This document shows positions 53,046 through 61,748 of a DNA stretch of 64,000 nt, in pieces. This stretch comes from Halostagnicola sp. A-GB9-2 (GTDB taxonomy: Archaea > Halobacteriota > Halobacteria > Halobacteriales > Natrialbaceae): NCBI RefSeq assembly GCF_030068615.1, contig NZ_JASJOC010000001.1:875045-939044 (forward strand). The letters are read 5' to 3'. A program made the position numbers and the translations under genes. The stretch's first letter is position 1; every line of letters starts with the position of its first letter. The notes beneath the pieces are model-generated. The model worked only from the letters and a program-made list of their open reading frames with translations. It was not told where the DNA came from and did not search any database.

Positions 53046-53825
53046 ATGAACGAGGACGGTTCGCAGACGGAGTCGACGGAATCGGACGACTCCGGATCGA
53101 ACGAGGTGGAAGGCGATGGGCCTGAACGGGACGAGATGCAAGAACGAGACGCTGGTCAGCGCGAATCATCGCCTCGGTCTTCCGACTCGAGCGAGTCCAC
53201 CCCTGTGGAAACTCCCACCGTCGATTCGGCAGTCGCCGATCCCAATACTCTCGACGGTGGCGAATCCGTCGAAGACCCGGAAGATGAACAGTCCATGCCG
53301 GGCGTTCCAGAGCCCGACGAAGCCGACGAGAGCGACGTACCGACGGACGTCCAGAAGTACGCGCGCTTCCAGAAGATGGACAGCGCGCAGTACGATCGGG
53401 TCAACGAGTTCCTGCGGGATCGGACCTACATCACGGCCCGCGAGTGGGCCATCGCCCGACTCTGTTCTGACTTCCGGACCGAAACCGGCGTCGAGATGAC
53501 CAAAATCGGCGAGAACCTGCCTGAACTCGTCCCCTTCATGACGGACACGTACACCCCCCAGGCCGTCAATCAGGCTCGAAGCTCCTTCGAGGACAAGATC
53601 CGAACCGCCGGCGCGACCTTCCTCTACGGCGCGATGTGTGACTTTTTCACCGCCGAAGAGCTCGACGACGTGATGTACGAGTCGACCGAGGTCGCGAAGT
53701 TCCTCCTCGAGGTCGAGGGGGTTGACCTCTCGGTCGAAGAAGAACTCGAGGCCGAAGAACGAATCTCGTCGGTGATGCGCGACGTCCGCGACGCGAGCCA
53801 GGAGCTCCGAGAAGACGAAGCCTGA
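53046..53825 (+). CDS. DUF5806 family protein
   Basis: 259 aa. An acidic disordered N-terminus (about 1-100, Glu/Ser/Asp-rich) precedes a globular core: KYARFQKMDSAQYDRVNEFLRD, AREWAIARLCSDFRTETGVEMTKIGENLPELVPFM and EVEGVDLSVEEELEAEERI. The core matches a haloarchaeal family of unknown function. Spacing suggests a DNA-associated helical protein, but that is speculation. ATG 53046. Confidence 0.85.
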   Translation: MNEDGSQTESTESDDSGSNEVEGDGPERDEMQERDAGQRESSPRSSDSSESTPVETPTVDSAVADPNTLDGGESVEDPEDEQSMPGVPEPDEADESDVPTDVQKYARFQKMDSAQYDRVNEFLRDRTYITAREWAIARLCSDFRTETGVEMTKIGENLPELVPFMTDTYTPQAVNQARSSFEDKIRTAGATFLYGAMCDFFTAEELDDVMYESTEVAKFLLEVEGVDLSVEEELEAEERISSVMRDVRDASQELREDEA

Positions 53826-53861
53826 GCGGAACGAATCGGCGGTAGCGTTCTGACTCGAGCG

Positions 53862-54404
53862 TTAGTCCTCGAGTTCGTCGACTGCATCGATAAACAGCGA
53901 CGGCTCGTCGTGGGTGAAGACGATCCACCGGTCGTCGCCTTCTTCGGTTTCGTTCGTCCCGTCGACCTCACCGGTTTCGTCGGCCGCCGTCTCGAGGTAG
54001 ACGAAGAGGTGCCCCTCCGCGAGCGAGGCTTCGAGCATCGACCGGGCATCGGGCAGGTCGTAGTACAGCGGGAGCAACACGGCGTGTTCGCTCGAGTCGT
54101 CGCGTTCGACGGCGAGGACGAACGTCGTCTGACCTTCCGTCTGGTAGTAGACATCGACCGCGGCGAACGTGACGTCGTCCCGGCCAATCAGCTCCTCGAC
54201 GGCGGTATACTGGTCGCCCGAAACGGCCGCCCGAAGACCGACTCGGTCGTCGGTATCGACCGGCGTGACCGCCTCCGGTTCGACGAAGGTCGTCTCCCAG
54301 CCCGCGGTCTGGAACTCGCCCTCGATGGCCGCCGCGTCCTCGAGCAGTTCCTGCCAGGGGTCGGCCTCGTCGGACGTCGATTCTGAGGTCGTTCCGTCGG
54401 TCAT
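53862..54404 (-). CDS. Haloarchaeal protein of unknown function (180 aa)
   Basis: Acidic protein without signal or helices. Mixed alpha/beta pattern: QELLEDAAAIEGEFQTAGWE, VYYQTEGQTTFVLAVERDD, VLLPLYYDLPDARSMLEASL, HLFVYLETA. The C-terminal part looks like a small binding domain; no family recognised with confidence. ATG 54404 (MTDGTTSEST); the open frame continues upstream to 55040 through another gene, so it is not used. Convergent with DUF5806. Confidence 0.78.
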   Translation of the reverse strand: MTDGTTSESTSDEADPWQELLEDAAAIEGEFQTAGWETTFVEPEAVTPVDTDDRVGLRAAVSGDQYTAVEELIGRDDVTFAAVDVYYQTEGQTTFVLAVERDDSSEHAVLLPLYYDLPDARSMLEASLAEGHLFVYLETAADETGEVDGTNETEEGDDRWIVFTHDEPSLFIDAVDELED

Positions 54405-54560
54405 CAGCGAGCCACCCACGGGTCGTAGCGGTTTCCGTCCATACGTGATGCACCAACGGTCTCGAGGAAAAGCATTGTCCTCAACAGCAAGCGGTGTGGA
54501 GAACGTTCCAACAGCCAGACCGGTCCAACGACCTTTCTTCCTCGGGCACGTGATACTCGT

Positions 54561-55244
54561 GTGAGTATTATAACCGAGTTCACGGTCCCGGTGGAGGCGT
54601 TCGCACTCGAGGAAACCTTCGAGGAGGTTCCGAACGTGACGATCGAAATTGAACGACTCGCGACCCACAGCCGGGAGTGGGTGATGCCGTTTCTCTGGGC
54701 GACGGACGGCGATCTCGACGCTCTCGAGAGCGCGCTTCGAAACGATTCGTCGGTCGCGGAGCTCAAGGTAATCGATGTGACCGACGATATCGGCTATTTC
54801 AACGTCACCTGGACCGAGGAAATCGAGGAAATGATCGATCAGATCGTCAACAAACACGGGATCGTCCAGGAGGCGAGGGCGGCCAACGGACGCTGGCACC
54901 TCAAGCTCCAGTTCGTCGATCAGGAGACGCTCAAAGAATTTCAGGAGTACTTTCGGGAGCAAAACTACTCGCTCGAACTCGAGCGACTGTACGACGGGAC
55001 GGCACCGAAAGAACGAGAGTACGACCTGACGCCGCCACAACGCGAAGCCCTCGTAGCCGCACTCGAGATGGGGTATTTCTCCGTTCCCCGCGATTCACAG
55101 ATCGGAGATATCGCCGAAGAGCTCGAGGTTTCGACGAACGCGGTCTCCCAGCGGCTTCGCCGGGCAACCGGAAACCTCACTCGAAACGTCCTCACGGTTT
55201 CGACGGGCGAGGCGCCTGCCGGCGGAACGAAACCGAGAGAGTAG
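54561..55244 (+). CDS. HTH_10 (Bat-like) transcriptional regulator
   Basis: 227 aa, GTG start at 54561. N-terminal sensory half (FTVPVEAFALEETFEEVP, SREWVMPFLWATD) and C-terminal HTH_10 helices LTPPQREALVAALEMGYFSVPRDSQIGDIAEELEVSTNAVSQRLRRA. Second of three HTH_10 genes in the window. Probably regulates a nearby gene; no target proven. Confidence 0.87.
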   Translation: MSIITEFTVPVEAFALEETFEEVPNVTIEIERLATHSREWVMPFLWATDGDLDALESALRNDSSVAELKVIDVTDDIGYFNVTWTEEIEEMIDQIVNKHGIVQEARAANGRWHLKLQFVDQETLKEFQEYFREQNYSLELERLYDGTAPKEREYDLTPPQREALVAALEMGYFSVPRDSQIGDIAEELEVSTNAVSQRLRRATGNLTRNVLTVSTGEAPAGGTKPRE

Positions 55245-55311
55245 CCGGTTTCTTATAAACAGTCTCGAGTTCGAAGCACGCACCGTATCCCCCTGAGAGA
55301 CGTTACTTCGG

Positions 55312-55530
55312 ATGATGAGTGAAAGTACGACTCCGAAGGTCTCCGCCGACTCAGTATCTACCGAGAGCGAAACGGAGAAAACCAAAGTCGCCGCCGTTTG
55401 CACGTCTTGCGGTGAGATCTACGCCGCCGAGCAGGCGTCGGACGGCGAGGTCCGACCGATCGGCCGGAAGGACGGCTGTCGGTGCGGCGTCGGAACGTTC
55501 GAAGCGATCGGAACCGAAGCTGCGAACTGA
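55312..55530 (+). CDS. Small zinc-finger protein (72 aa)
   Basis: Serine/Thr/Glu-rich N-terminus, then CTSC (about 30-33) and CRCG (about 56-59), giving a likely zinc ribbon. ATG at 55312 or 55315. The gene is separate from its neighbours and unlike known haloarchaeal zinc-finger classes that I can name. Probably a small regulator or RNA/DNA-binding protein. Confidence 0.7.
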   Translation: MMSESTTPKVSADSVSTESETEKTKVAAVCTSCGEIYAAEQASDGEVRPIGRKDGCRCGVGTFEAIGTEAAN

Positions 55531-55590
55531 AATCGAGCGGAGTCGGCCGGGATACCAGCTTTTATTCGATCCGGCGACGGGGCTACCGGT

Positions 55591-56511
55591 ATGGGAACGA
55601 GCGACGTCCACGAAGTCACGGCCGGCGACTGCACGGATCTTCACTACGTCGACACCGGAATGTTCGGTGCTGACGAGTATGGTGCGGTTTATCTGCTCGA
55701 TAGCGAACGGCCGGCGGTCGTCGAAACCGGCGTCGGAACGAACTACGAGCGCATCCTCGAGGCGATGGACGAGATCGGAATCGACCGCGAGGACCTCGAG
55801 GTGATCGCGGTCACGCACATCCACCTCGATCACGCCGGCGGCGCAGGCCTTCTCGCCGAGGCGTGTCCGAACGCGGACGTCTACGTGCCCTCGATCGGTG
55901 CGAGTCACCTTGCTGACCCGTCCCGATTGGTCGAGGGAACGAAACGAGCCGTCGGCGACCGGTGGGAGTTCTACGCCGAACCGGAGCCGATCCCCGAATC
56001 GCGAATCGTCGAACTCGAGGACGGTGATACCGTCGATCTGGGCGACCACGAACTTCGCGTCCACGCCGCGCCCGGACACGCGCCCCACCAGGTCGTCTTC
56101 GAAGATCCCGAAAACGACGCGGTGTTCACCGGCGACGCCGCGGGGATCTGGGTGCCCGAACTCGAGGAGATCCACGAGACCTCGCCGCCGTCGAACTTCG
56201 ACCTCGAGCAGTGTCTCGAGGACGTCGAGACGCTGAAGGCGATCGATCCGGACGTGCTCCTGTACACGCACTTCGGGCCGCGCGAGGTCGGCGACGACGC
56301 CGAAGCCGCACTCGAGGAGTACGCGGCGGTTCTTCGCGAGTGGGTGAGCGACGTCGAGGACAAACGCGAGGAACTCGCGGACGACGAGGCGGTCATTGAT
56401 CAGTTCGCGGATCAGGCCGCTTCGGTCGGTGCCTGGGGCGAGCGGGCGGCTCGAGCCGAAGCGACGATGAACACCCGCGGCGTCCTCGGCTATCTCGATC
56501 ACCGGGAGTGA
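55591..56511 (+). CDS. MBL-fold metallo-hydrolase
   Basis: 306 aa. Zinc motif THIHLDHAGG (HxHxDH), further ligands in APGHAPHQVV and TGDAAG, last His in LLYTHFGP. Family members are hydrolases or glyoxalase-type enzymes; a C-terminal helical tail (about 235-306) is shared with SoxH/AhlD-like subgroups. Substrate unknown. ATG 55591. Confidence 0.9.
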   Translation: MGTSDVHEVTAGDCTDLHYVDTGMFGADEYGAVYLLDSERPAVVETGVGTNYERILEAMDEIGIDREDLEVIAVTHIHLDHAGGAGLLAEACPNADVYVPSIGASHLADPSRLVEGTKRAVGDRWEFYAEPEPIPESRIVELEDGDTVDLGDHELRVHAAPGHAPHQVVFEDPENDAVFTGDAAGIWVPELEEIHETSPPSNFDLEQCLEDVETLKAIDPDVLLYTHFGPREVGDDAEAALEEYAAVLREWVSDVEDKREELADDEAVIDQFADQAASVGAWGERAARAEATMNTRGVLGYLDHRE

Positions 56512-56684
56512 AAATCCGGCGATCGGCCATTCGCGAACTCGAGTTTTGGAACGGGACGCCAGCTCGTCGGTTAACAATGGTAGCGACCGCCGAACTGTTC
56601 CTCCGCCTCGCACGATCCTCAGATATCGACCCTTCAGGCGGCCTCGAGCACCTCCAGCGGAGATAAGCGAGCATATAAACCGGA

Positions 56685-56713
56685 AAACATGTGAAACTCG
56701 TTTCAACATGTTT
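56685..56713 (+). promoter_or_regulatory. Near-perfect palindromic operator before the acyl-CoA synthetase
   Basis: AAACATGT-GAAAC-TC-GTTTCA-ACATGTTT: arms of 13 bp apart from one extra A. A TATA-like box at 56711-56718 (TTTTATCG) overlaps its right end and would start a leaderless transcript near ATG 56743; another, GCATATAAAC (56671-56680), lies just upstream. Binding here should block the promoter. Confidence 0.6.
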
Positions 56714-56742
56714 TATCGCTCGGGACCGTCTGTCACACGCAT

Positions 56743-58698
56743 ATGAACTGGCGGGATGCCGAACGAGAGTACGACGACGAGGTAATCGGGGAGACGACGC
56801 TCGGGCGAATGTTCGAGAACGGTGCCGAGCGGCACGCGAACCGGCCAGCACAGCAGTACAAGGGCGGTATTTACGATCGATCGCTCACCGAATCGATCCT
56901 TCCCGCGGCCGACACCGGACGGTTCCGGACGATTTCCTACACGGAGATGCGGAACATCGTTCGAAACCTCGCAGCGGGCTTTCGTGACCTCGGCGTCGAA
57001 ACCGGCGATCGGGTCGGCATCTTCTCGAACACCCGGATGGAGTGGGCCCAGACCGACTTCGCCCTCCTCGGCATCGGGAGCGTCATCACCACGGTCTACA
57101 CCAGTTCCTCGCCGGATCAAGTGCGATACCTGCTCGACGATCCCGACGCGTCGGGCGTCGTCGTCGAGAACGAAGAGCTCTTAGAGCGCGTCCTCGAGGT
57201 CGAAGACGAACTCGACCTCGAGTTCATCGTCTCGGTCGATCGGCTCGAGGAGTACGACGACCATGACGATATCATGACCCTCGCCGAGGTCCACGACCGC
57301 GGCGAGGAGGACTTTGATCTCGAGGCATACGAGGAGTGGGTCGACGAGCCCGCGATGGACGATCTGGCGAGCCTGATCTACACCAGCGGTACGACGGGCA
57401 AGCCCAAGGGCGTCCAGCTCACCCACCGGAACTTTCGAGCGAACGTGAACCAGGTGCGCAAGCGCTACGGACCCCGTCCGGACAAGGGCGAGGACGTGTC
57501 GTCGATCGACGAGGAGACGACCGTCGTCTCGTTCCTGCCCCTCGCACACGTCTTCGAGCGAACGGCGGGGCACTTCCTGATGTTCGCCAGCGGGGCCTGC
57601 GTCGCCTATGCAGAGGACACGGAATCGCTTCAGGAGGACTTCGGACTCGTCCAGCCCCAGAGCGCGACGAGCGTCCCTCGCGTGTACGAGAAGATCTACG
57701 ACGCCATCCGCGAGCAGGCGAGCGAGTCGCCCGTCAAAGAGCGCATTTTCCACTGGGCGACCGGCGTCGGCCGGGAGTACCACGAAGCCGACTCGCCGGG
57801 TCCGATCCTGAACCTCAAGCACTCGATCGCGGACAAACTGGTGTTCTCGACCGTTCGAGAGGCGCTGGGCGGCGAGATCGAGATGTTGATCAGCGGCGGC
57901 GGGAGCCTCTCACCCGAGTTGGCGACGCTGTACCACGGAATGGACCTCCCGATCTACGAAGGGTACGGGCTAACCGAAACCGCACCTGTCGTCTCCTGTA
58001 ACCCAATGGAGGAGCCGAAGGTCGGAACGATCGGCCCGGCCGTCCCGGGCGTCGACGTCAAAATCGACGAGTCGGTCACCGATGACGATACCTTCGACGA
58101 CGATCCGGGCGAGGTCGGCGAACTGCTCGTCAACGGGGAGAACGTCACGCAGGGCTACTGGAACAAGCCCGGCGCGACCGACCGGGCGTTCACCGAAGAC
58201 GAGGACGGCAAACGGTGGTTCCGGACCGGCGATATCGTCCACCTGCGTCCCGATGATTACATCGAGTTCCGCGAGCGGGCGAAACAGATCCTCGTCCTCT
58301 CGACCGGCAAGAACGTCGCACCCGCACCGATCGAGGATTCGTTCGCCGCCAGCGAAGTCGTCGAACAGTGTATGGTTGTCGGCGACGGCGAGAAGTTCGT
58401 CGGCGCGCTACTGGTTCCCAACACCGCACACGTCCTCGAATGGGCCGAAGAAGAAGGAATCGACCTCCCTGACGATCCCGAAGCGATCGTCGACGATGAC
58501 CGGGTGCAGGCGTACGTTCAGAAGGAAGTCGACCGCGTCAACGAGAACTTCGAGAAACACGAGACGATCAAGCAGTTCCGACTCGTCCCACAGGAGTTCA
58601 CCGAGGAAAACGACATGCTCACGCCGACGATGAAAAAGAAACGTCGCGTTATCCTCGAGCGGTTCGACGACCGGGTCGACGAGATCTACGCGGAGTAA
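56743..58698 (+). CDS. Long-chain fatty-acid--CoA ligase (AMP-forming)
   Basis: A 651-aa ANL-superfamily enzyme. P-loop YTSGTTGKPKGV, YEGYGLTETAPV, GWFRTGD equivalent RWFRTGDIVHL, and the hinge DYIEFRERAKQI plus the catalytic Lys near the C-terminus (LTPTMKKKRR). Makes acyl-CoA for beta-oxidation or lipid remodelling. ATG 56743 (MNWRDAEREYDDEV). A thiolase is 3.9 kb upstream, but not in an operon. Confidence 0.94.
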   Translation: MNWRDAEREYDDEVIGETTLGRMFENGAERHANRPAQQYKGGIYDRSLTESILPAADTGRFRTISYTEMRNIVRNLAAGFRDLGVETGDRVGIFSNTRMEWAQTDFALLGIGSVITTVYTSSSPDQVRYLLDDPDASGVVVENEELLERVLEVEDELDLEFIVSVDRLEEYDDHDDIMTLAEVHDRGEEDFDLEAYEEWVDEPAMDDLASLIYTSGTTGKPKGVQLTHRNFRANVNQVRKRYGPRPDKGEDVSSIDEETTVVSFLPLAHVFERTAGHFLMFASGACVAYAEDTESLQEDFGLVQPQSATSVPRVYEKIYDAIREQASESPVKERIFHWATGVGREYHEADSPGPILNLKHSIADKLVFSTVREALGGEIEMLISGGGSLSPELATLYHGMDLPIYEGYGLTETAPVVSCNPMEEPKVGTIGPAVPGVDVKIDESVTDDDTFDDDPGEVGELLVNGENVTQGYWNKPGATDRAFTEDEDGKRWFRTGDIVHLRPDDYIEFRERAKQILVLSTGKNVAPAPIEDSFAASEVVEQCMVVGDGEKFVGALLVPNTAHVLEWAEEEGIDLPDDPEAIVDDDRVQAYVQKEVDRVNENFEKHETIKQFRLVPQEFTEENDMLTPTMKKKRRVILERFDDRVDEIYAE

Positions 58699-58803
58699 CG
58701 CGGTATCGAACCCCATCTGCCCGTCGCAGGAATCGACCTCGAGCGACTCAGGAGACGAGTTCGACCGAAAGGTTATGCCGGGGGTGATACTATCCTCCAC
58801 GGA

Positions 58804-59454
58804 ATGACGTTCGTCGCTGAGTTTACGATGCCACCTGAAGAGTTTTCTTTTGGAAACGTACTGCGGGAACATTCTGATCTCGCTATCGAATTCGAAAGCG
58901 TCGTTCCAATGCACCACGGACTCATGCCGTTTATCTTCGTCTGGAGCGACGGAAAGTACGACGAGATCGAATCCACGATTCAATCGGATCGAGGCGTCGA
59001 AACGATAACGGAAGTCGACCAATTCGACGGCGGCCGACTGTACAAAGTCGGCTGGTCCGACTCGGTTCCCGGTCTTGCAGACGCGGTCCTCGAGTCCCGC
59101 GCGACGCTGATCGAAGGAGTCGGGACTGACGACGGTTGGAGCTTCGAGATCAGGTTCCAAGAGCAAGAACGGATCGAAGCGTTTCAAGAGTGCGTCCGCG
59201 AGTACGACATCAGTCTTGATCTCGAACGATTACAGGCGGAACTCGAAGTCTCGACGAGTAGGAAGTATGACCTTACCGACAAGCAGTACGAGACACTGGT
59301 GACCGCCCTCGAAGAAGGCTACTTCGAGAATCCGAAGGAAGCGACGCTCGAGGAAATCGGCGACGAACTCGGCGTCTCGGGTGCGGCTGTCACCGGGCGC
59401 TTGCGACGCGGCTTGACGACGGTGCTCTCACAGACCGTGATGCGCGGTGACTGA
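58804..59454 (+). CDS. HTH_10 (Bat-like) transcriptional regulator
   Basis: 216 aa, ATG 58804. N-terminal FVAEFTMPPEEFSFGNVLREH, HHGLMPFIFVWSDG; C-terminal LTDKQYETLVTALEEGYFENPKEATLEEIGDELGVSGAAVTGRLRRGL. Close in architecture to the copy at 54561. Placed 105 bp after the acyl-CoA synthetase on the same strand, so a role in fatty-acid control is possible. Confidence 0.87.
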   Translation: MTFVAEFTMPPEEFSFGNVLREHSDLAIEFESVVPMHHGLMPFIFVWSDGKYDEIESTIQSDRGVETITEVDQFDGGRLYKVGWSDSVPGLADAVLESRATLIEGVGTDDGWSFEIRFQEQERIEAFQECVREYDISLDLERLQAELEVSTSRKYDLTDKQYETLVTALEEGYFENPKEATLEEIGDELGVSGAAVTGRLRRGLTTVLSQTVMRGD

Positions 59455-59593
59455 GTGGAGGAATCGACGTGACGGGAACTGGACAGCAATCGGATGACGG
59501 AAAAGAACCTAAAGACGTTAAGGACGATATTGAGGGAGGGCGAGAACGTACTACGACACAGAGCTGACGAATCGACGCCAAACAAGGGATTCC

Positions 59594-59932
59594 ATGTCAG
59601 ATTCATCGGGAACGCATCCACAGAGATCCGGAGAAACAGTCACGTATAAGACGACAATTCAGGCGAACGAGGGAACGACTGGCGCAATCGTTCGTCTCCT
59701 CGAACGGATTCCGACGAGCAGTTACGAGGAGGTAAGCCCGCTCTACGAGCACGTCGACCCCGAAGCGCTCGATCAACTGTTCGCGAACACGAACTCGGCC
59801 CCTCGAGAGGGAACGGCGACGGTGACGGTCGGTAACCTCCAGATCGTGGTGAGAGACAGCGAACGCGTCGAAATCAGGGTGCCAGTTGAAACAGTAACAG
59901 GTTCCGCCGAGGGCGGCTCGACGGAGCGCTGA
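59594..59932 (+). CDS. HalOD1 output-domain protein
   Basis: 112 aa. An N-terminal polar tail, then the HalOD1 core (TIQANEGTTGAIVRLLERIP, SYEEVSPLYEHVDPEALDQLF, GTATVTVGNLQIVV). This haloarchaeal domain often sits at the end of signalling proteins; here it stands alone. ATG 59594. Function unknown. Confidence 0.85.
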   Translation: MSDSSGTHPQRSGETVTYKTTIQANEGTTGAIVRLLERIPTSSYEEVSPLYEHVDPEALDQLFANTNSAPREGTATVTVGNLQIVVRDSERVEIRVPVETVTGSAEGGSTER

Positions 59933-59994
59933 CACGAATTGTCCTGACTGGTTGAATCGGTAGCGTTTTGCAACTTCACGTCGCAGAAATTCAC

Positions 59995-61674
59995 ATGAAA
60001 AATGCACGGGGACCGTTGTGTTCGATAGACGTGAGCGATCGAACGGCCGATCTCGAGGAGATCGACGACGTGCTCGAGTCGTTCATCGGCGGTCGCGGCG
60101 TCGGAACGAAGTTAGCCCACGACCGGGTTCCCTTCGACGCGGACCCATTCGGTCCGGAAAACAGCCTCTATCTGGCGACGGGGCCGATGCAACACGCGAC
60201 CATGAGTTTCACCGGTCGAATGTCGGCGACGGCCGTTTCGCCGCTGACCGACGGGTTGCTCTCTTCGAACGCCGGCGGCTTTCTCTCGCGAAACTTCACC
60301 GCGACGGGATACGGGGCCGTCGAGATCACCGGTGAGAGCGACGAACTGCTCGTCATCCACGTAACCGATGACGGCGTCGAGTTCGAGGAAGTCCCCGAAC
60401 TCGAGGGGTCAGAAACCACCGAGACGTGCGAGTACATCGCCGACGAGCACGACCTCGACGCCGAAAACACGATCACGATCGGACCCGCCGGCGAGAACCT
60501 CGTTCGATTCGCTTCGATCATGACCTCGCGAGAGCGAGCGTTCGGCCGCGGCGGCCTCGGCGCGGTGCTTGGCTCGAAGAACGTCAAGGCGATCACCTTT
60601 GACGGCGATTCGACTCGAGAAGTCGAGATTCCGTCGCTACAGATGGACGTCCACCGCGAGGCCGCCCAGTCCGATCACATCATGAAAGAGCAGGGGACGA
60701 CCTCGGTGACCGAGTACGCGAACATGGTCGGGGCCCTGCCGACGCACTACTTCTCGGAGCTCACCTTCGACGGGGCCGAGGGGATAAGCGGCGACGCGGT
60801 CGCGGAGAAGAAATACCAGAAAGGAACCTGTTCGGCGTGTGCGTTCGCCTGCAAACTCCCGACCAGAGACGAGGAGAGCGGCCTCGAGACAGAAGGACCG
60901 GAGTACGAAACCGTGATGGCCTTCGGCTCGAACTCGGGCGTCGACGACATCGTCGACGTGATGAAATCGAACAAGCTCTGTGACGAACTCGGCCTGGACA
61001 CCATCTCCTGTGGCGACGTCGTCGCGGCCTACCTCGAGAGCGAAGACGAGTTCGGCAACGTCGAGTTGATCCACGACCTCGTCGAGAAGATTGCCCACCG
61101 AGAGGGAGTCGGCGACACGCTCGCGGAGGGCGTCGACCGCTTCCACGACGACCTCGGCGTCGAGAACTGGAGCGTCAAAGGGATGGAGTTTCCGGCCCAC
61201 GACGGCCGCACGCTCAACGGACAGGGACTTTCCTTTGCGACCTCGAACCGTGGCGCAGACCACATGTACGCCGAGTTCTACTCGCTCGAGTACCCCCTCG
61301 TCGACGCCGACAAAGCGTTCGAAAAGGACGGCCTCGAGGGCAAGCCGCCGAAGGTCGTCGAGAAGGAGAACATGAACGCGGTCAAAGACAGCGGCGTCAT
61401 CTGCAAGTTCTCGCGGGACTTCATGACCCACGAGCGGTTCGAAACCTTGCTCGACACCGACTACGAGACGCTCCTCGAGACCGGCGGCCGGATCGTCACC
61501 CTCGAGCGCCACTTCAACAACCAGCGCGGCTTCGATACGGACGAGGACACGCTTCCCTACGAGCTCCCCGACTTCGACAGCGCGCTCGAGGAGTACTACG
61601 GCGAGCGCGGCTGGAACGACGACGGCACCGTCCCGACCGAGCGAGTCGAAGGCGGCGCGCCCGCCGACGACTGA
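59995..61674 (+). CDS. Aldehyde:ferredoxin oxidoreductase family protein
   Basis: A 559-aa tungsto/molybdopterin enzyme. N-terminal MKNARGPLCSIDVSDR, SFIGGRGVGTKLAHDR and FTGRMSATAVSPLTDGLLSSNAGG; 4Fe-4S cysteines in CSACAFACK plus a later Cys in GVICKFSRD. Oxidises aldehydes to acids using ferredoxin. ATG 59995 rather than the TTG at 59968. Uses the cofactor made via MoaB-type steps. Confidence 0.92.
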   Translation: MKNARGPLCSIDVSDRTADLEEIDDVLESFIGGRGVGTKLAHDRVPFDADPFGPENSLYLATGPMQHATMSFTGRMSATAVSPLTDGLLSSNAGGFLSRNFTATGYGAVEITGESDELLVIHVTDDGVEFEEVPELEGSETTETCEYIADEHDLDAENTITIGPAGENLVRFASIMTSRERAFGRGGLGAVLGSKNVKAITFDGDSTREVEIPSLQMDVHREAAQSDHIMKEQGTTSVTEYANMVGALPTHYFSELTFDGAEGISGDAVAEKKYQKGTCSACAFACKLPTRDEESGLETEGPEYETVMAFGSNSGVDDIVDVMKSNKLCDELGLDTISCGDVVAAYLESEDEFGNVELIHDLVEKIAHREGVGDTLAEGVDRFHDDLGVENWSVKGMEFPAHDGRTLNGQGLSFATSNRGADHMYAEFYSLEYPLVDADKAFEKDGLEGKPPKVVEKENMNAVKDSGVICKFSRDFMTHERFETLLDTDYETLLETGGRIVTLERHFNNQRGFDTDEDTLPYELPDFDSALEEYYGERGWNDDGTVPTERVEGGAPADD

Positions 61675-61748
61675 TCGCGGAGCCGGTTTTCTCCGCAGGT
61701 TTCGCTCGCAAGCCACGTTCAATTCTCGAGTCAGGTTTCGCCCTCGAG

